NCBI GenBank assembly: GCA_015179125.1
Contig: WHVA01000133.1
Coordinates: 62,001 to 126,000, forward strand
Origin: Gautieria morchelliformis
Lineage: Eukaryota; Basidiomycota; Agaricomycetes; Gomphales; Gomphaceae
Direction: 5' to 3'
Length of the DNA: 64,000 bases
The position numbers and the translations under genes are program-made. The first letter of the stretch is position 1. Every line of letters begins with the position of its first letter. The notes under the pieces were generated by a model. That model had not been told where the DNA came from. It worked only from the letters and a program-made list of their open reading frames with translations, and searched no databases. This document shows, piece by piece, positions 20,730-31,606 of this stretch.

Positions 20730-22066
20730 GGGCCCTGAGGTGATTCTACTCACCTTTGGCTCTGCACCTTTCTTCGATGGCTTTTCGCCATCGAAGCTCA
20801 CCTTTCCTGTGGGGATGGTTTCATTCCCCACACGGATCGTCCCTGGACTGGCAAAGTCCAGGGTTACTCCTAATTTCCTTAGGAACAGAGTCCCCAAGAT
20901 AGCATCATAATATTCGACATTCACCACGTTGAAGTATTCTTTGACTGTTTCGCAACCAAATTTAATGGTCATGTTTGTCCCGTAGTTGATCATTGATTGA
21001 TTACCGATGCACACCAATTGCAGGGCAATTGGCTGTTCCAAGGCAAATGTCTTAATGCCAGTGGCACGGGTGAATTTGGGGGATAGTAGTACCCCTTCAC
21101 TCCCACTGTCTAGTAGACAGTGGGCCTTCGTGCCATTGATTTCCCAGTACCCTGACAGGGTACGGTTCTCGCTGTGCGGCTGTGCAGGTCACGTGCGGTG
21201 TTTGCTCCGATGATGATACATCGGCTTGGCCACCTTGTCTGGGGCCATCGTTCGAGCAGCCATGACTTTGGCTGACTTGTCTACCTGTGTGATTCTAATC
21301 GCACTGGATCTGTAGGCAGTCTCGTTGTCTGCCATGTCCGAATCCCAATCATAGTATGGGGATGGTTCCGGCTCCTAGGCCTCTCTGCTGGCTCACCGTT
21401 CCCTTCCTGATCCTCAGTTTCCTGAGGGTCACCCTCCCCCTCTTCAACCTCTTGAAGAGAGGTGTCGATGGGATCCTCTGGATCTCCATTGTCGTCCTGC
21501 CGTACGGCCGCTGTCCATACTTTCGGCTTCAGGCATGGGCAATTGGCCTTAATGTGGCCTGTTTGGCCACATTCAAAGCAGCTTGCACTGCTATAGGCGT
21601 TTTGCGGCCTGTCTGGGGGCAGCCAGATGGTTTTTGCGGGTAGCTCGGCAAAGCCGAGCTTCCTGATGCCTGAGGCGGCTTCGCCTCAGGCGGACCACCT
21701 GTTTGCAGCGGATTCATCACCATGGGTCGGTGGAAGGCATTGTTTGCCTGGAATACAGTGGGCTTGTTAAAGCCCGACTGTGCAGTCAGCTCTTGAGCTC
21801 TTGGGCCGTTCTGGGACTACTGTAATGCACAGTTGCAGACCCTGAGCTTGGCCCCGCTGTGACAGCCACCACTGCATAGGACGCAGATCTCCTGGTGTAC
21901 TGTACAAGTATCTTAAAATACAACAAAGTATCTCAAAATAAAGCAATCTATTCCAACATCTTTGACCGAGGGCTGTGCCGGAAAAGCCGGTGCGGCTGTC
22001 GGTCAGTAGCTCCTCTGTTAATACCTTTGACAAGATGAAAAATGAAGAGGCAGCTTTTGAATCCAA
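20730..22066 (-). mobile_element. Element A, gag and protease part (decayed)
   Basis: This continues element A on the far side of insertion B. The minus strand reads a proline-rich gag tail, then a CCHC knuckle (CFECGQTGHIKANC, about 21570), then an aspartic-protease-like segment (YDAILGTLFLRKLGVTLDFA, about 20900). Frames are broken several times. The capsid part upstream of about 22066 is not recognisable and no LTR was seen at this end, so the element is truncated on both sides. Confidence 0.75.
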
Positions 22067-22648
22067 ACCTCCTTTTAGTTTACTGAGGTAGTCAGAATTG
22101 TTTTCAACTGATTGGTTTGAGAAGACTATGGATAAACTGGGGATTGGTATGGTGGTGCTCTCAACATATGGAACGGGGCACTTATTTCTAGGGACCTATT
22201 GGATTCCGTGTGTGGATGACACAGTAGAGAGTTGGAATAGTGACTTTAATAAATAAAGACCGTTACAACATCCACTCACTTTAATAAATAAAGACCGCCA
22301 CCCTAACGACTTCGACAAGGGCCTCGCCAGCAACGCTGGCCTCTAGTCACAAGTGGTGACGATGTCACACCGGCGCCGCGCGATTTTCCTTATGTTACTG
22401 TAAGCGCGCGTCTCTTCTGTTGACTGATGGCGACGATGACCGCTTCCCTACCTGGTGGATACACCCAGGCTTCAAGGTCCAAGTACAAAACGTTTGTTAA
22501 CGTCGCTCTGGATGCCTCCATATCGACTGTGTGAAACTGTCAGCACAGCGCCTTGAATGTCTCCGCTTGTTTTCAAATAGCACAAGGCCACTGCCATGAC
22601 ACTAGGTAGCCGCGCTGGACTTTCCACCCTAACCATCGACTCGACGCA
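22067..22648. other. No gene recognised; short direct repeat
   Basis: Mixed-composition sequence with no convincing coding frame. A 19-base word, CTTTAATAAATAAAGACCG, occurs twice at 22244-22262 and 22279-22297, 35 bases apart. Confidence 0.5.
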
Positions 22649-23168
22649 ATGGCTGAGGCTCTGGCAGGTCTTGGGGTAGCAGGTAAGTCAGCGATATTCA
22701 TCTCCCTTCTACTGCGATGCTAATCATCCCACTCAGTGAGTGTCTTCGCCGTCGTCCAGATCTCCGAAGACGTTATCAGCAAATGCTCCGCATATCGAGT
22801 TGCACACAAGAATGCGCCCGAAAATATGCGCAAATTCAGCGACCAGGTCTCCGGACTCCATGGGGTCTTGACCTTCACAAGCTCATAGTGGCCGAGCAAG
22901 CCCAAGGCTTCTCTCGTTTGCCGACTTTGATGAAGACGCTCAATATATATCCAATGGCGGTCATGACGGTCAAACTCCAGGCGGGCCCCCCACAACGAGC
23001 GTGGACGGGGCACGACCCTCACAGAGACTCCCTGGATCTGTGCCAACTGAGCATACAAATCCCCTAAGACGCCTTTTGAAGAAGCTCAAGCGCAAAGTAC
23101 CCAAGAATACGGCAGACCCCCATTCTGAACGCACAGATGGCACCCATCCCCACTGCGACAACTCGTGA
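22649..23168 (+). pseudogene. Fungal STAND/NLR-type N-terminal domain fragment
   Basis: An ATG at 22649 opens MAEALAGLGVA. After an intron of about 55 bases (GTAAGT...CTCAG) the protein continues VSVFAVVQISEDVISKCSAY and VAHKNAPENMRKFSDQVSGLHG. This resembles the helical N-terminal domain found on many fungal STAND (NACHT/NB-ARC) and ankyrin proteins, which have roles in non-self recognition. The frame then breaks: a one-base shift leads to LDLHKLIVAEQAQGFSRLPT and LMKTLN, and a further shift leads to a basic segment (LRRLLKKLKRKVPKN). No nucleotide-binding domain follows before 23200, so this is an orphaned, broken N-terminal module. The family call is from general pattern only. Confidence 0.4.
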
Positions 23169-23559
23169 TTCCTTACCAGCCGAAGCTGGAAACACCACAG
23201 GGAATACCTCGGAAAGCAAAAATGATCAAAAGTGCTTACCTCGTGGTCTTAGCTGCAATTCGACCAGCATGACATAAGCTCAGATATACGGATATCCCAT
23301 CCATTTTGTTCATACGCGGCGGAACGTTGGACATCGCACGGACACGGACAGCCGCAGGGGCACGGTCACTCGTTCTCACTCGAGAGCAGCACCCGGGACC
23401 CGTACCAGCGGCCCGCGCAGCGCACGGCTCACCACCGCTGCCGCACCGCGCTCCCGCCAGCGCCGAAGGTCCGCGCACGACGACGACGGGTAGTACGACA
23501 CAGGCCGCAGCGGCGTCGGGCTCAGCCCACAGAGCACCGGCGGGATGTCCGGGCATGTC

Positions 23560-23900
23560 CTTGCGGAGACACTCGCGACAGCAGAAAGGAGGTCACACGC
23601 CGGCAGCGGGTCGAGGCGGAGCAGCGGCGACGTGACGAGTTGCGTGACGACTACTTGCACCTCAACGCCATTCTCCCGCTGCTAACCAGAAGAGCAGCAA
23701 GGTCTCGCTTCTCGAACGCGCTATGTCTTCAGTCCTGATTCCTTGCATGCAGCTCACTCACGGCCGTGCTCCTCGAAGCCACTAACTACATCGCAAGATT
23801 CTCCACGCGCGCGTGACGTCGCTCGAGGCGCAGGTCGCGCGCCTGAGTGAGATCAATGGGAGACTCTCACTCACATGCCCACAGACCTCGACCTCAGCCT
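23560..23900 (+). pseudogene. bHLH-zipper transcription factor remnant
   Basis: The basic region and helix 1 read KEVTRRQRVEAEQRRRDELR then DDYLHLNAILP. One missing base then breaks the frame; in the next frame helix 2 is clear (ANQKSSKVSLLERA). After a probable intron comes ATNYIAR, and after another shift a zipper-like helix (LHARVTSLEAQVARLSEING). All parts of a bHLH-ZIP DNA-binding domain are therefore present but in three frames. A decayed gene is the simplest reading; assembly errors could mimic this. It is unlike the intact bHLH gene at 52041-52766. Confidence 0.6.
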
Positions 23901-24952
23901 CGCCCCGCTCCCGTCCCCGCAGGGGCATTTTGATGAGCACAAGACCGAGCCTGACGTCGAGCAGCGTCTCGAGCAACGTCCGCTCTCACCGCCGCCGGAA
24001 TGTGCACCCCCCCGCCGATGCAGCAGCAGCAGCACCAGGGGCTCCCGCAACACCGTCACCCACACGACCTGTACCAACGCCACAGCGACTCGAGCGCGAG
24101 TGCCTCCCAGGCTTCCGGCAGCGAGCATTGAGTGCGGCGTGGGCGGGGCGAGAGAGGAAGCGGACCTGCTTGCACGGAGACGGACCCTGACGGGCGCTAC
24201 TGGCAGACGTCGGATTTGGCACGGATAAGGACAGCGGCGGGAGGACGGATGGCAGGACTGTTGAGGTGGGTAGGGCATGTATAATGGTACACGCAGGGGA
24301 TGCACCGTCGAGCAGGGCTCGCTGGCAGTCGCACCAAGGACGCATCGAGGTCGCACCGCTCGCAGGCGTGGCGTATTTAACGGGACGTAATGTAGGAGGG
24401 GGGGGCGTACGTGGGCGCGCGGGCGCATTGCGTATGCGTGTGTGGTACGGTCACGATTCGACATCGACGGACGGCGCGCATGTGGGGGCGCCGGCGATTC
24501 GACATCGCCCACGCAGACCCAGGACGCACATAGCTGCCCATGGCGCGCCTTGAGCTGACTGGCTCCGCTCGGTGCCCATGATGCCCCACGTTCCCCCTCC
24601 GGCTCTCACCCACACGCCGACCCCCTGAAAATGAACAGACAGCACGCCTCCAAGACCCCCACCTACTAACCTGTACAAGCACCTATCTCCCTTTCCTTCA
24701 CACTCATTCCACAATCTCTGCCTCAACCCCTCCCTTCCCGCCATACAACCTCACTTCAACCATATGATCCCTGGCATGAAGTCACGAAACCAAACACGAA
24801 AACGAACCGAACTGGGTGCGTCGCGCCACAGCACGCTCCCCGCATCTGGGTTTGCAGTTTTTAAGGAACAGGGCCCAAGTCTTCAACAAATGGTGCTCTA
24901 ATGATGGCGAAGCCGAAGCCTCTTGTATACATATGATAGTCAACTGTGTTCG
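23901..24952. other. GC-rich stretch without a supported gene
   Basis: The first 330 bases may be the out-of-frame C-terminal part of the bHLH remnant. The rest is GC-rich with many overlapping frames on both strands and no family signature. It adjoins the end of the HNH gene. Confidence 0.4.
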
Positions 24953-26256
24953 CTAGAGTAATGTAGCGTTGAAGCCAGCAACTGCCCGTTTGCCAAAACC
25001 TCTGACATGTGTCAACAGAGCAATGGTGAGGTGTGCATCAAGTAACTCCATGCTACATGGGGCGGTCGTATTCAAATTCGATGGTCGAAGATTTCTGACT
25101 TGGCATCCTTTCAAAGCTGTAGCACCCGACTTTTCGAAGCGAACAATTTTGGGTATACCCTGGGCAAACTGCTACAAGAATTAAAGAGCGGAATGTAGGG
25201 TAAAACTGACATACCCATATGCTCCATTGATAGTCATCAAATAAACTGTGCACATCTGCCCGGAGAAGGATAGCATTGAAAGGACGATCTGCAGCCTGAC
25301 GAGTAAGTACTTGTGCCCGAGTAGATGCTGACAGGGTTGCTGTCCATTCTGGCTGCATGTGAGAAGTGAGACAAATGGATTCTGTGATGTAAGTCTGCAC
25401 TCACGATGCCAACACCCATCAATGGAAATATGTGTGCAACCTCAAGCCCAGTGAAATTGCCACCACGAGCACGTTGAACAGCGGCCTGGCCTGTGACTAC
25501 ACAGCACTTATCTCTCATGCGCACAGCAATGCGAGTTCCAGTATGCTGAATTTGCTAAGGTGGAGTTACAAGATAGCCAGAGTAATGGTAAACTTACACG
25601 AGTTAGTGTGCGGCTTGGAGAAGGTGTGCAGGTCTGCGACGGGGAAGGGCTACGCCGCTTGAATTTGGCGGTGATGAGCTGTGGCCAAACAGGGACAAAA
25701 CTATTAAGCTCCTTGTCTGAAACAAAACATCCAATGTAAGTGTTCTGGGATGAATGGAACTGTGACCACTATTACTGTATCGATATATCATATAATGCCC
25801 CTCTTGCACCATACTTGTGGGGGTGTTCTGAAGAGGAGGCCCCCCAGGGCATGCAATGTTGCCCACCTGAAACGATACCTTCCTTGGATCCATGGGGCAG
25901 CGGAATAGAGCCATGTTTCCAATTTCTGCAACATCCAATTAGAGGCATGCACAAAGAGAAGTATTATTGAGTACATCTGACCAGGCTCTTCGAGTCTCAT
26001 AATTCTGTCCAGCCAATTATACAACATGGAAACCGGCAGCCACCCATCGTGTATATAGCAACCTAGAGTTTAGTGGGACAAAGTATGCATGAATATAGAT
26101 ACCAAGTTTACCAGCAATGAGTCCAAGGGTGGGTTTCTTGAAGAAATTTTTGCTATCATGGGAGCATGCCTTCACCATGGAGGACCATACATGTACATTC
26201 CGTTCCGATTCATTGATGTAAGATCCATTCAGATCTGCTTCAGGTAGGTATTCCAT
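24953..26256 (-). CDS. Fungal HNH-endonuclease-domain protein
   Basis: A multi-exon gene whose C-terminal half is an HNH domain of the type often found in Agaricomycetes. It reads CCVVTGQAAVQRARGGNFTG and LEVAHIFPLMGV (first His), then ADRPFNAILLRADVHSLFDD (Asn and second His), then after an intron FAQGIPKIVRFEKSGATALK and CQVRNLRPSNLNTTAPC, ending FNATLL with stop at 24953. Upstream exons read SERNVHVWSSMVKACSHDSK, KPTLGLIAGKLG and LYNWLDRIMRLEEPGQ. All three HNH residues are present, so nuclease activity is possible. The start is uncertain: the ATG at 26256 is the safest, but coding-like sequence (DPKIDLPALLFDIYL) continues to about 26350. It is divergent from the related gene at 26701. Confidence 0.6.
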
Positions 26257-26700
26257 GAACCTAATATCCTGAACAGGGGTATCTAGGGCAAGAATGATAG
26301 CTTTTTTGAAAGATAGATGTCGAAAAGCAAAGCAGGGAGATCAATCTTCGGATCGATAACAGTGTGGCTTTTGTATGTTGTTGTACATTTGGCAATGTTT
26401 TGTAACATTTGCTACGTGTAACTTTGTATAGTACTACTCAATTCTTAGTTCAGTTAGTTCGTATGGGAGCCGGACTGGACAGCTGCTACTGTAGCTGTCA
26501 GTTCGACGTTTCATGTTATATAATGGGTACAGAATAGTTGACACATGTTCGGTTGGTAAAAAAACTCCGAACGACCTTTTGCACAAACGAACCGAACTAA
26601 GAATTGAGCAACACTTATCTCTGATTCTGCCGCGTTCCTCACACTGCTATGTACAAACCCGTTCACGTCTTGTCCAAAAAATCCACTCGACAACGCCGCA
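26257..26700. promoter_or_regulatory. Shared upstream region of two divergent HNH-family genes
   Basis: About 350-440 bases between the minus-strand HNH gene and the plus-strand relative at 26701. It contains a small inverted repeat (GACAGCT...AGCTGTC at about 26480). A bidirectional promoter is inferred from the layout only. Confidence 0.35.
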
Positions 26701-27997
26701 ATGTCTTCATTTGGTGCACTGACTCGCACAGTCTGGCCTTAGGTTAGTTGTTTTGACGTTAAATCTCGAAATCACCCTCAAACCCATATCCAGGCTGGCG
26801 TGTTGATAATGACTCACCAATTTCTGTTTCGACGGCATATCGTTGGATAACCGACGCTGTCCTGAGCCAAGCTCGGTGTCGTACTTGGGCTGAAGCCGAG
26901 AGGTATACTCTCTTCCCTGTCGAGATTCGACCCAGTATTGTCATGACGTATTCTGTCCACAAAAATGGCCCTGGCTTATCCCGAGAATCTCAAGACATCA
27001 TTGCTCCTGGGGACTATGGGCTATATACTATAGGCAAGAATACCATTTTCATATACCACTGCAGACTAGGTGACCTAAACACGCAGGAGACCCCGGTCTT
27101 TACTTCTTCTTCAGTCCAGTTTTTTCATTTTCGGGTATGGGGGAAGTAGTGGAATACAATAGCCCATTGCTCTCCGCCAAGGTACCTCATTGTCGCGTGG
27201 AATATGCTTTACTCTCTCTAATGCTGAGCAGGCGTCCTTGACTCCCTCTATCATTCAACAGGCTCTCGATAGAGATCGTCAATGCATTTTTTCTGGAGTC
27301 GTGCCAAGCTGTGACTCTGATGCGCTGGTAGCAACATGGGTATTTCCTCCATTCTTGGGCCATAAGGCAAGTGTACAACATTTCGAACCATCGCATCTAT
27401 GTTTACATTTCCTGCGATTCTTATCATCCCCAATAAGCTGTCAGATGACCTAGAGCTAGAGACCAAGTACTATGTAGATCCCGACGCATGCGATCTAAGC
27501 GAATTGATGGTGGTCGAAAATGTCGTATCAGGCCGTAAGGACATTGTCGCCCTATTTTGGGAAAATAAACTCGGTGTTGACGTAGATGTGCGTATTCTGC
27601 CTTCCAAATGTTTGGCTGTGGTACCCATGACATACAGGACAATTATCGCATCATCATATTCGAGGGATCAGAACTCTTAAAGAATAGCGCACCGTTGAAG
27701 AGCCACCTCACCCTTATCGATGGACCCCATCGACTTAGCGACCGCTTTCTCCGTCTGCATTTCAATGAATGCCTTGTTGTTTGTGTTTGCCGTGGCGACG
27801 TTATGGAAGATTATCAAGAGCAGGAGATTGAGAATTTCATGGAAGAACTTGGCGTTTACGATGGCGAGATAGATACTAGTGATCCAAGATGGTCGACCCC
27901 GCTGGGTTCACATGTCCATGCTTACCTCTTACGGCGAAAAATGGCAGAATATTGGTCAGTCATCCTTTTTATTTTGGTCTGGGAAACACGCCACTGA
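26701..27997 (+). CDS. HNH-like family protein lacking the catalytic histidines
   Basis: The start MSSFGALTRTV at 26701 leads, after an intron, into GWRVDNDSPISVSTAYRWIT and AVLSQARCRTWAEAERYTLF. Later exons read LTPSIIQQALDRDRQCIFSG, LVATWVFPPFLGH, LSELMVVENVVSGRKDIVAL, FWENKLGVDVD, NYRIIIFEGS and IENFMEELGVYDGEIDTSDP, with stop at 27995. This family accompanies fungal HNH proteins and has the same Cys-x-x-(T/S)-G entry, but the AHIFP His is replaced (ATWVFPP) and VHSLFD is replaced by KDIVALFW. It is therefore probably not a nuclease. Two details need care: the first intron junction puts a TAG just before the best donor (CCTTAG|GTTAGT), and one intron may use a GC donor (about 27032). It could be slightly decayed. 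Confidence 0.5.
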
Positions 27998-28468
27998 AGG
28001 AGCAGCCTCGGTAGTGACACACATGACGAACATCTGAACCAAATCAACTTGAACCAAAGCGACTAGCACTCGACACCAGGTATGATGAACAGCGGAAGGT
28101 GATTGTGCGTTGAATTACACTACTTTCTCTCCTGTCCTTGCTGTTCCCATGAGTCCATATCTTGAGAATTCAGTAATGACTTCTAGTACTGCGAATTTTC
28201 TTGTTCATGATGGTTGTCGCCAAAGTGCAGTAGAAAATGTGTTTTATGAAGTCAACTCCGCTTCAGCCGGATCTGGACTTGGCCTATCCGTATTATTCTG
28301 TCACTGGGGGTGATAAGTGTCCAAAATTCAGTGAGGTCGAGATGCAATCAAGGAGCACTCAAACGAGATCGTGGCTGTGAGAAGCTGCTGTTCCTTTTGC
28401 GAAAGCGTAAGTGAGATAGACGGGCTCTCCATGCTCCGCGTAAGCTGCGTTCCCCTCTTCAGTTCCGA
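27998..28468. other. No gene recognised
   Basis: A short frame at 28110-28313 has no family signature or good start context. Nothing else was seen. Confidence 0.4.
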
Positions 28469-29158
28469 CTAGGCGTCAGGGTCGCGAGGGCAGTGCTCCG
28501 GCATGCAACGCGATGTCATACCACCAGGGGTACGAGGGAAGAGGAAGCTGGTGTCCGCGGCGTCGCCCTCGCTCGTCTCGGTCGGACTGCCGTCCTTGTT
28601 CACCGCGAGCGGTTTCTGTTCTGCGAGAAAGAGCTTTACATGTTCGAGATGGGCGTCAAAATGCACCCATGGGTGTTGTTGGGGCGCCTTCGTGCTTTTC
28701 CGGAGAAGGAACGTGGAGCTGGAACCTGGTGGGACGACGGTAGGGACAGGTTCAGAGAGAGTAAGCGTCCTTGCGATGTCCATCTCTGGAGGGACGTCGG
28801 ATTGAAGTTTGGTGGCTCTGATTGGGTATCTATTCCTGAGACCGGAGAGAGGCTTCGAGGGAGAATCAGTGTTGGAAGGAGGGAGAGGGACAAGCATGGC
28901 TTCCTTGACAGACGCTGGGTAGTTAGCCTGCACAGGTGTCGTTCGGTCTACGTCACGCATTCGGACATCCTCTTCGTGTCGATCCAGCGTCGTAGACCGG
29001 TGTTGTCTCCATGGGTGATGAATGGGGTGATGGTAGAAGATGCTGTTGGTTGGAAGTTGTACCGGCAGGGGAGCAGGGAGCTTTGTTATAGGTAAGCTCG
29101 GGGCGTGCATATGAGGTGGGATCGCCGTTGGGAGGTGAGGTAGACGACCACTGGTCAC
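28469..29158 (-). CDS. Hypothetical Pro/Ser-rich protein
   Basis: A 229-residue open frame without introns. It is proline- and histidine-rich at the start (LPTAIPPHMHAPSLPITKLP) and low in complexity. Its centre contains LSGLRNRYPIRATKLQSDVP and its end HPWVHFDAHLEHVKLFLAEQ. The length of the frame and its codon choice make it more likely coding than chance, but no domain is recognisable. It may be a retroelement or gag-like remnant or a lineage-specific gene. Confidence 0.35.
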   Translation of the reverse strand: MTSGRLPHLPTAIPPHMHAPSLPITKLPAPLPVQLPTNSIFYHHPIHHPWRQHRSTTLDRHEEDVRMRDVDRTTPVQANYPASVKEAMLVPLPPSNTDSPSKPLSGLRNRYPIRATKLQSDVPPEMDIARTLTLSEPVPTVVPPGSSSTFLLRKSTKAPQQHPWVHFDAHLEHVKLFLAEQKPLAVNKDGSPTETSEGDAADTSFLFPRTPGGMTSRCMPEHCPRDPDA

Positions 29159-30721
29159 TCTGAGATGCCGCTGCTGGGACCTGGTTCTGTGTCTAGGGCA
29201 GCCAACTGGACATGCGACGACATGTGATATTAGACAAAGTATGATGTAAAATGAATAAAACTCACCAGGACAGCTTCATCCACAGGTGTTGGTTGAGGCA
29301 TCACACCTGCCTCAATCCACCGCCTCATGCTTCGGCCTGCAAACGCCTCCAATGCGGACCATCCCCGATACGCTCCAGTCAACCGCAAACCCCAGCGCTA
29401 TCTCCGCCTTGGCCCTTTGCAGTGCTCCCTAAAGAGTAGCTCTCATAACCCACGTCGTCTTCCGACCCTTGCCTGGCCTCGGTGACTCCAACCTCAAACA
29501 CCTCCCCACTCTCAAGCTCTTCAACAAAGCTGGCGAGCCAACAGGCGCAGCTCTCCCTCTCCCCACCACATGACGACCGTTGTATCAAAGTCGCAAAACT
29601 TCGCCGACTGAACCGCATTCGGCGGGGGTCATATCCACGCTAATGTAATTACCGCCTTTGTCGGAGACAAGAGGAAACCACCCTTGCCGGCAATACTCCC
29701 GGCGTATCTAGCCAGGGGGTATGGACTGCATGTCTTCCTGAAGCTCGGGATTGGCTCCAGTAGCAGGATCGTCGTCAACCTCACGCCAGAACCGCTATCG
29801 TCAACGACGTCTGCAAAGGAGAGGAGTGTGAGGCCAAAGAAGAGACCTTCGGAACAGCCCGCAGATGATTCGGCTTCCTGGCCGTCCAGGATGAGATATG
29901 ACTCACGCACTGCCTGGGGAAGAGCAAAGCCGAGCTGCAGCCTCGAGGTGAGCTATCCAGCGGTTGAGTTCAATGTATCTGCGAGTTCTGGGTATTGTTC
30001 GTCCAGCTATGTATGGAGACGATTCCCCATGAGTGCAGAGGGTGTCAGATGAAGTAATAAATGAGGGATAGTGCTCAATGCAAGTCCACAATGACTATAT
30101 CCCATCTTTGCTGCTCCCTGGAATCCCACCACTTAGGGGCATTCAACCAGGAAGTCACTAGGGATATGCCCCCACCCTGAATCCCACCACTTAAGGGCAT
30201 TCAACAGAGTGTGGGTGTGTACAGAGTGGATGAGGCATGGCATTGGAAAGGAGCGGCAGATTCAATGCCCTCAAACGAGAAGGAACTGGGCTACGATGAG
30301 GGACAAAGCGTATCCGGGCGGGTAAGCATGACGGGGCTTTATGGTTCAGGTTCTAGAGGTCACGTGACGTCATCGCTACATCATTGTGACATCATAGCGC
30401 TTCATCACTGTCCAGACGACACCATTGCTATTTGGGCGATATTCTTGGGTGCAGGTTAACTAAGCTGTGGAAGAGAGAAGAGTACCTTGTGGGCGGGTGC
30501 TGTCCACAGCAGAGGTGGACGATGTATGTTTCTATCCCATGCGTCTAGATGGTCACTAAATTGGGTTACGTAGCTTCGTATACACCATTCCGAATCTTTT
30601 CCCCGCCCCCACCTCAGCCGCAACACCATCCTGTTCCTCCTGTTCCCCCGATCATCGCCGAGCCTATAAGCCGTAATCAACCATGTATCCGTCTTCCGTT
30701 TGACGAGCGCTAACAACGGTA
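29159..30721. other. No supported gene; short direct repeat
   Basis: Frames on both strands are short and lack signatures. Near-identical 27-base words, starting GAATCCCACCACTTA, occur at 30121-30147 and 30179-30205 with one difference. A GTCACGTGACGTCATC motif lies at about 30358-30373. Confidence 0.4.
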
Positions 30722-31606
30722 ATGTACAACGGCAGCGGAATGGTATACAGCTCGGCGGAGGGCTTCTCTACCAAAGGAACAAACCTGGACATCCCCCCTC
30801 GTGCGCAGGTGCACTTCCCTCTTCGCTCTGAGAGTTATGATGAGCCTTTTGACGAGGCCGACGACATCTCAGAATTGAATCACGCTGCAAGCTTCTTAGG
30901 CCGATTTTTCTCAGTTTTATCGGGAGACGAACGCCGCGATGGCACCCCTTGCAGCGTATACCTGTTGATTACCGTACGGAGTTTGGACATCCTCAGACAA
31001 TCCTTTTTGGTGGCTTGGGACAGTGGGGGTCGCAGAAACGCTGCACTTGGCCTTGGTCCAGATTACGACAGCCGGATGACCATCCAGACTGCGCAGACGT
31101 ATGATTTCAGAGCAGGAGGAACGCGACTCCAAAGTGGATGGGTCTGACATTCTCATTTGTGCAAAGTGTCTGGACCCCTTCTTAGCGAACGCCGATGGGA
31201 TGGTGGATGTCAGTAGCGAAGAGGAAAAGAAATGGAGGCGCGTGTGGGGTTTAAGATGCGGCCACGTCCTGGATGGCAAGTGTGTGCGCTCTAATGCAGC
31301 CGGTTAGGGCACAGGGGCCCGGGAACACCTCGTGATAACCCTAAGGCAAAGGGAGCCAGCGAACTGGACGGTGATAAGACTAGCGGGCGGGTCGGTTACA
31401 GTTCTCGACATCAAGGGTAGAGGCAAAGCCGTTGCTGCGCCTTTTCATCCTCCAGCCCCGATTCTTAACGACTCGGAGACAACGCAGCTCCCGTTCCCAG
31501 CTGCTGACCCTGTAGAAACTATTCTCCTAAAATACCTCCATACGGTCTCGTCTTCGCCCCCTCCTCTTCAGTGTTAACGCTAGCTCCACTCGCCGCTCCG
31601 CTCGCC
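30722..31606 (+). pseudogene. RING/zinc-finger-like protein remnant
   Basis: The first frame reads TKGTNLDIPPRAQVHFPLRS, LNHAASFLGRFFSVLSGDER and GTPCSVYLLITV. A shift follows into QEERDSKVDGSDILICAKCL and DPFLANADG, then WRRVWGLRCGHVLDGKCV, a Cys/His pattern (CAKC...CGH..C) like the first half of a RING finger. A third frame continues with GRGKAVAAPFHPPAP. Because the parts lie in different frames and the second half of the finger is missing, I treat it as a decayed gene. Unrecognised introns could account for some of the shifts. Confidence 0.4.

Noticed and set aside
11695-22066. The 330-base repeat as an LTR of element A
   Set aside because: No second copy is present at the other end of A (around 22 kb); the distant copy at 43.6 kb is not attached to any element A sequence.
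23871-24512. A 213-residue minus-strand frame in GC-rich sequence
   Set aside because: Composition-driven; Arg/Pro-rich with no motif, and it overlaps the bHLH remnant.
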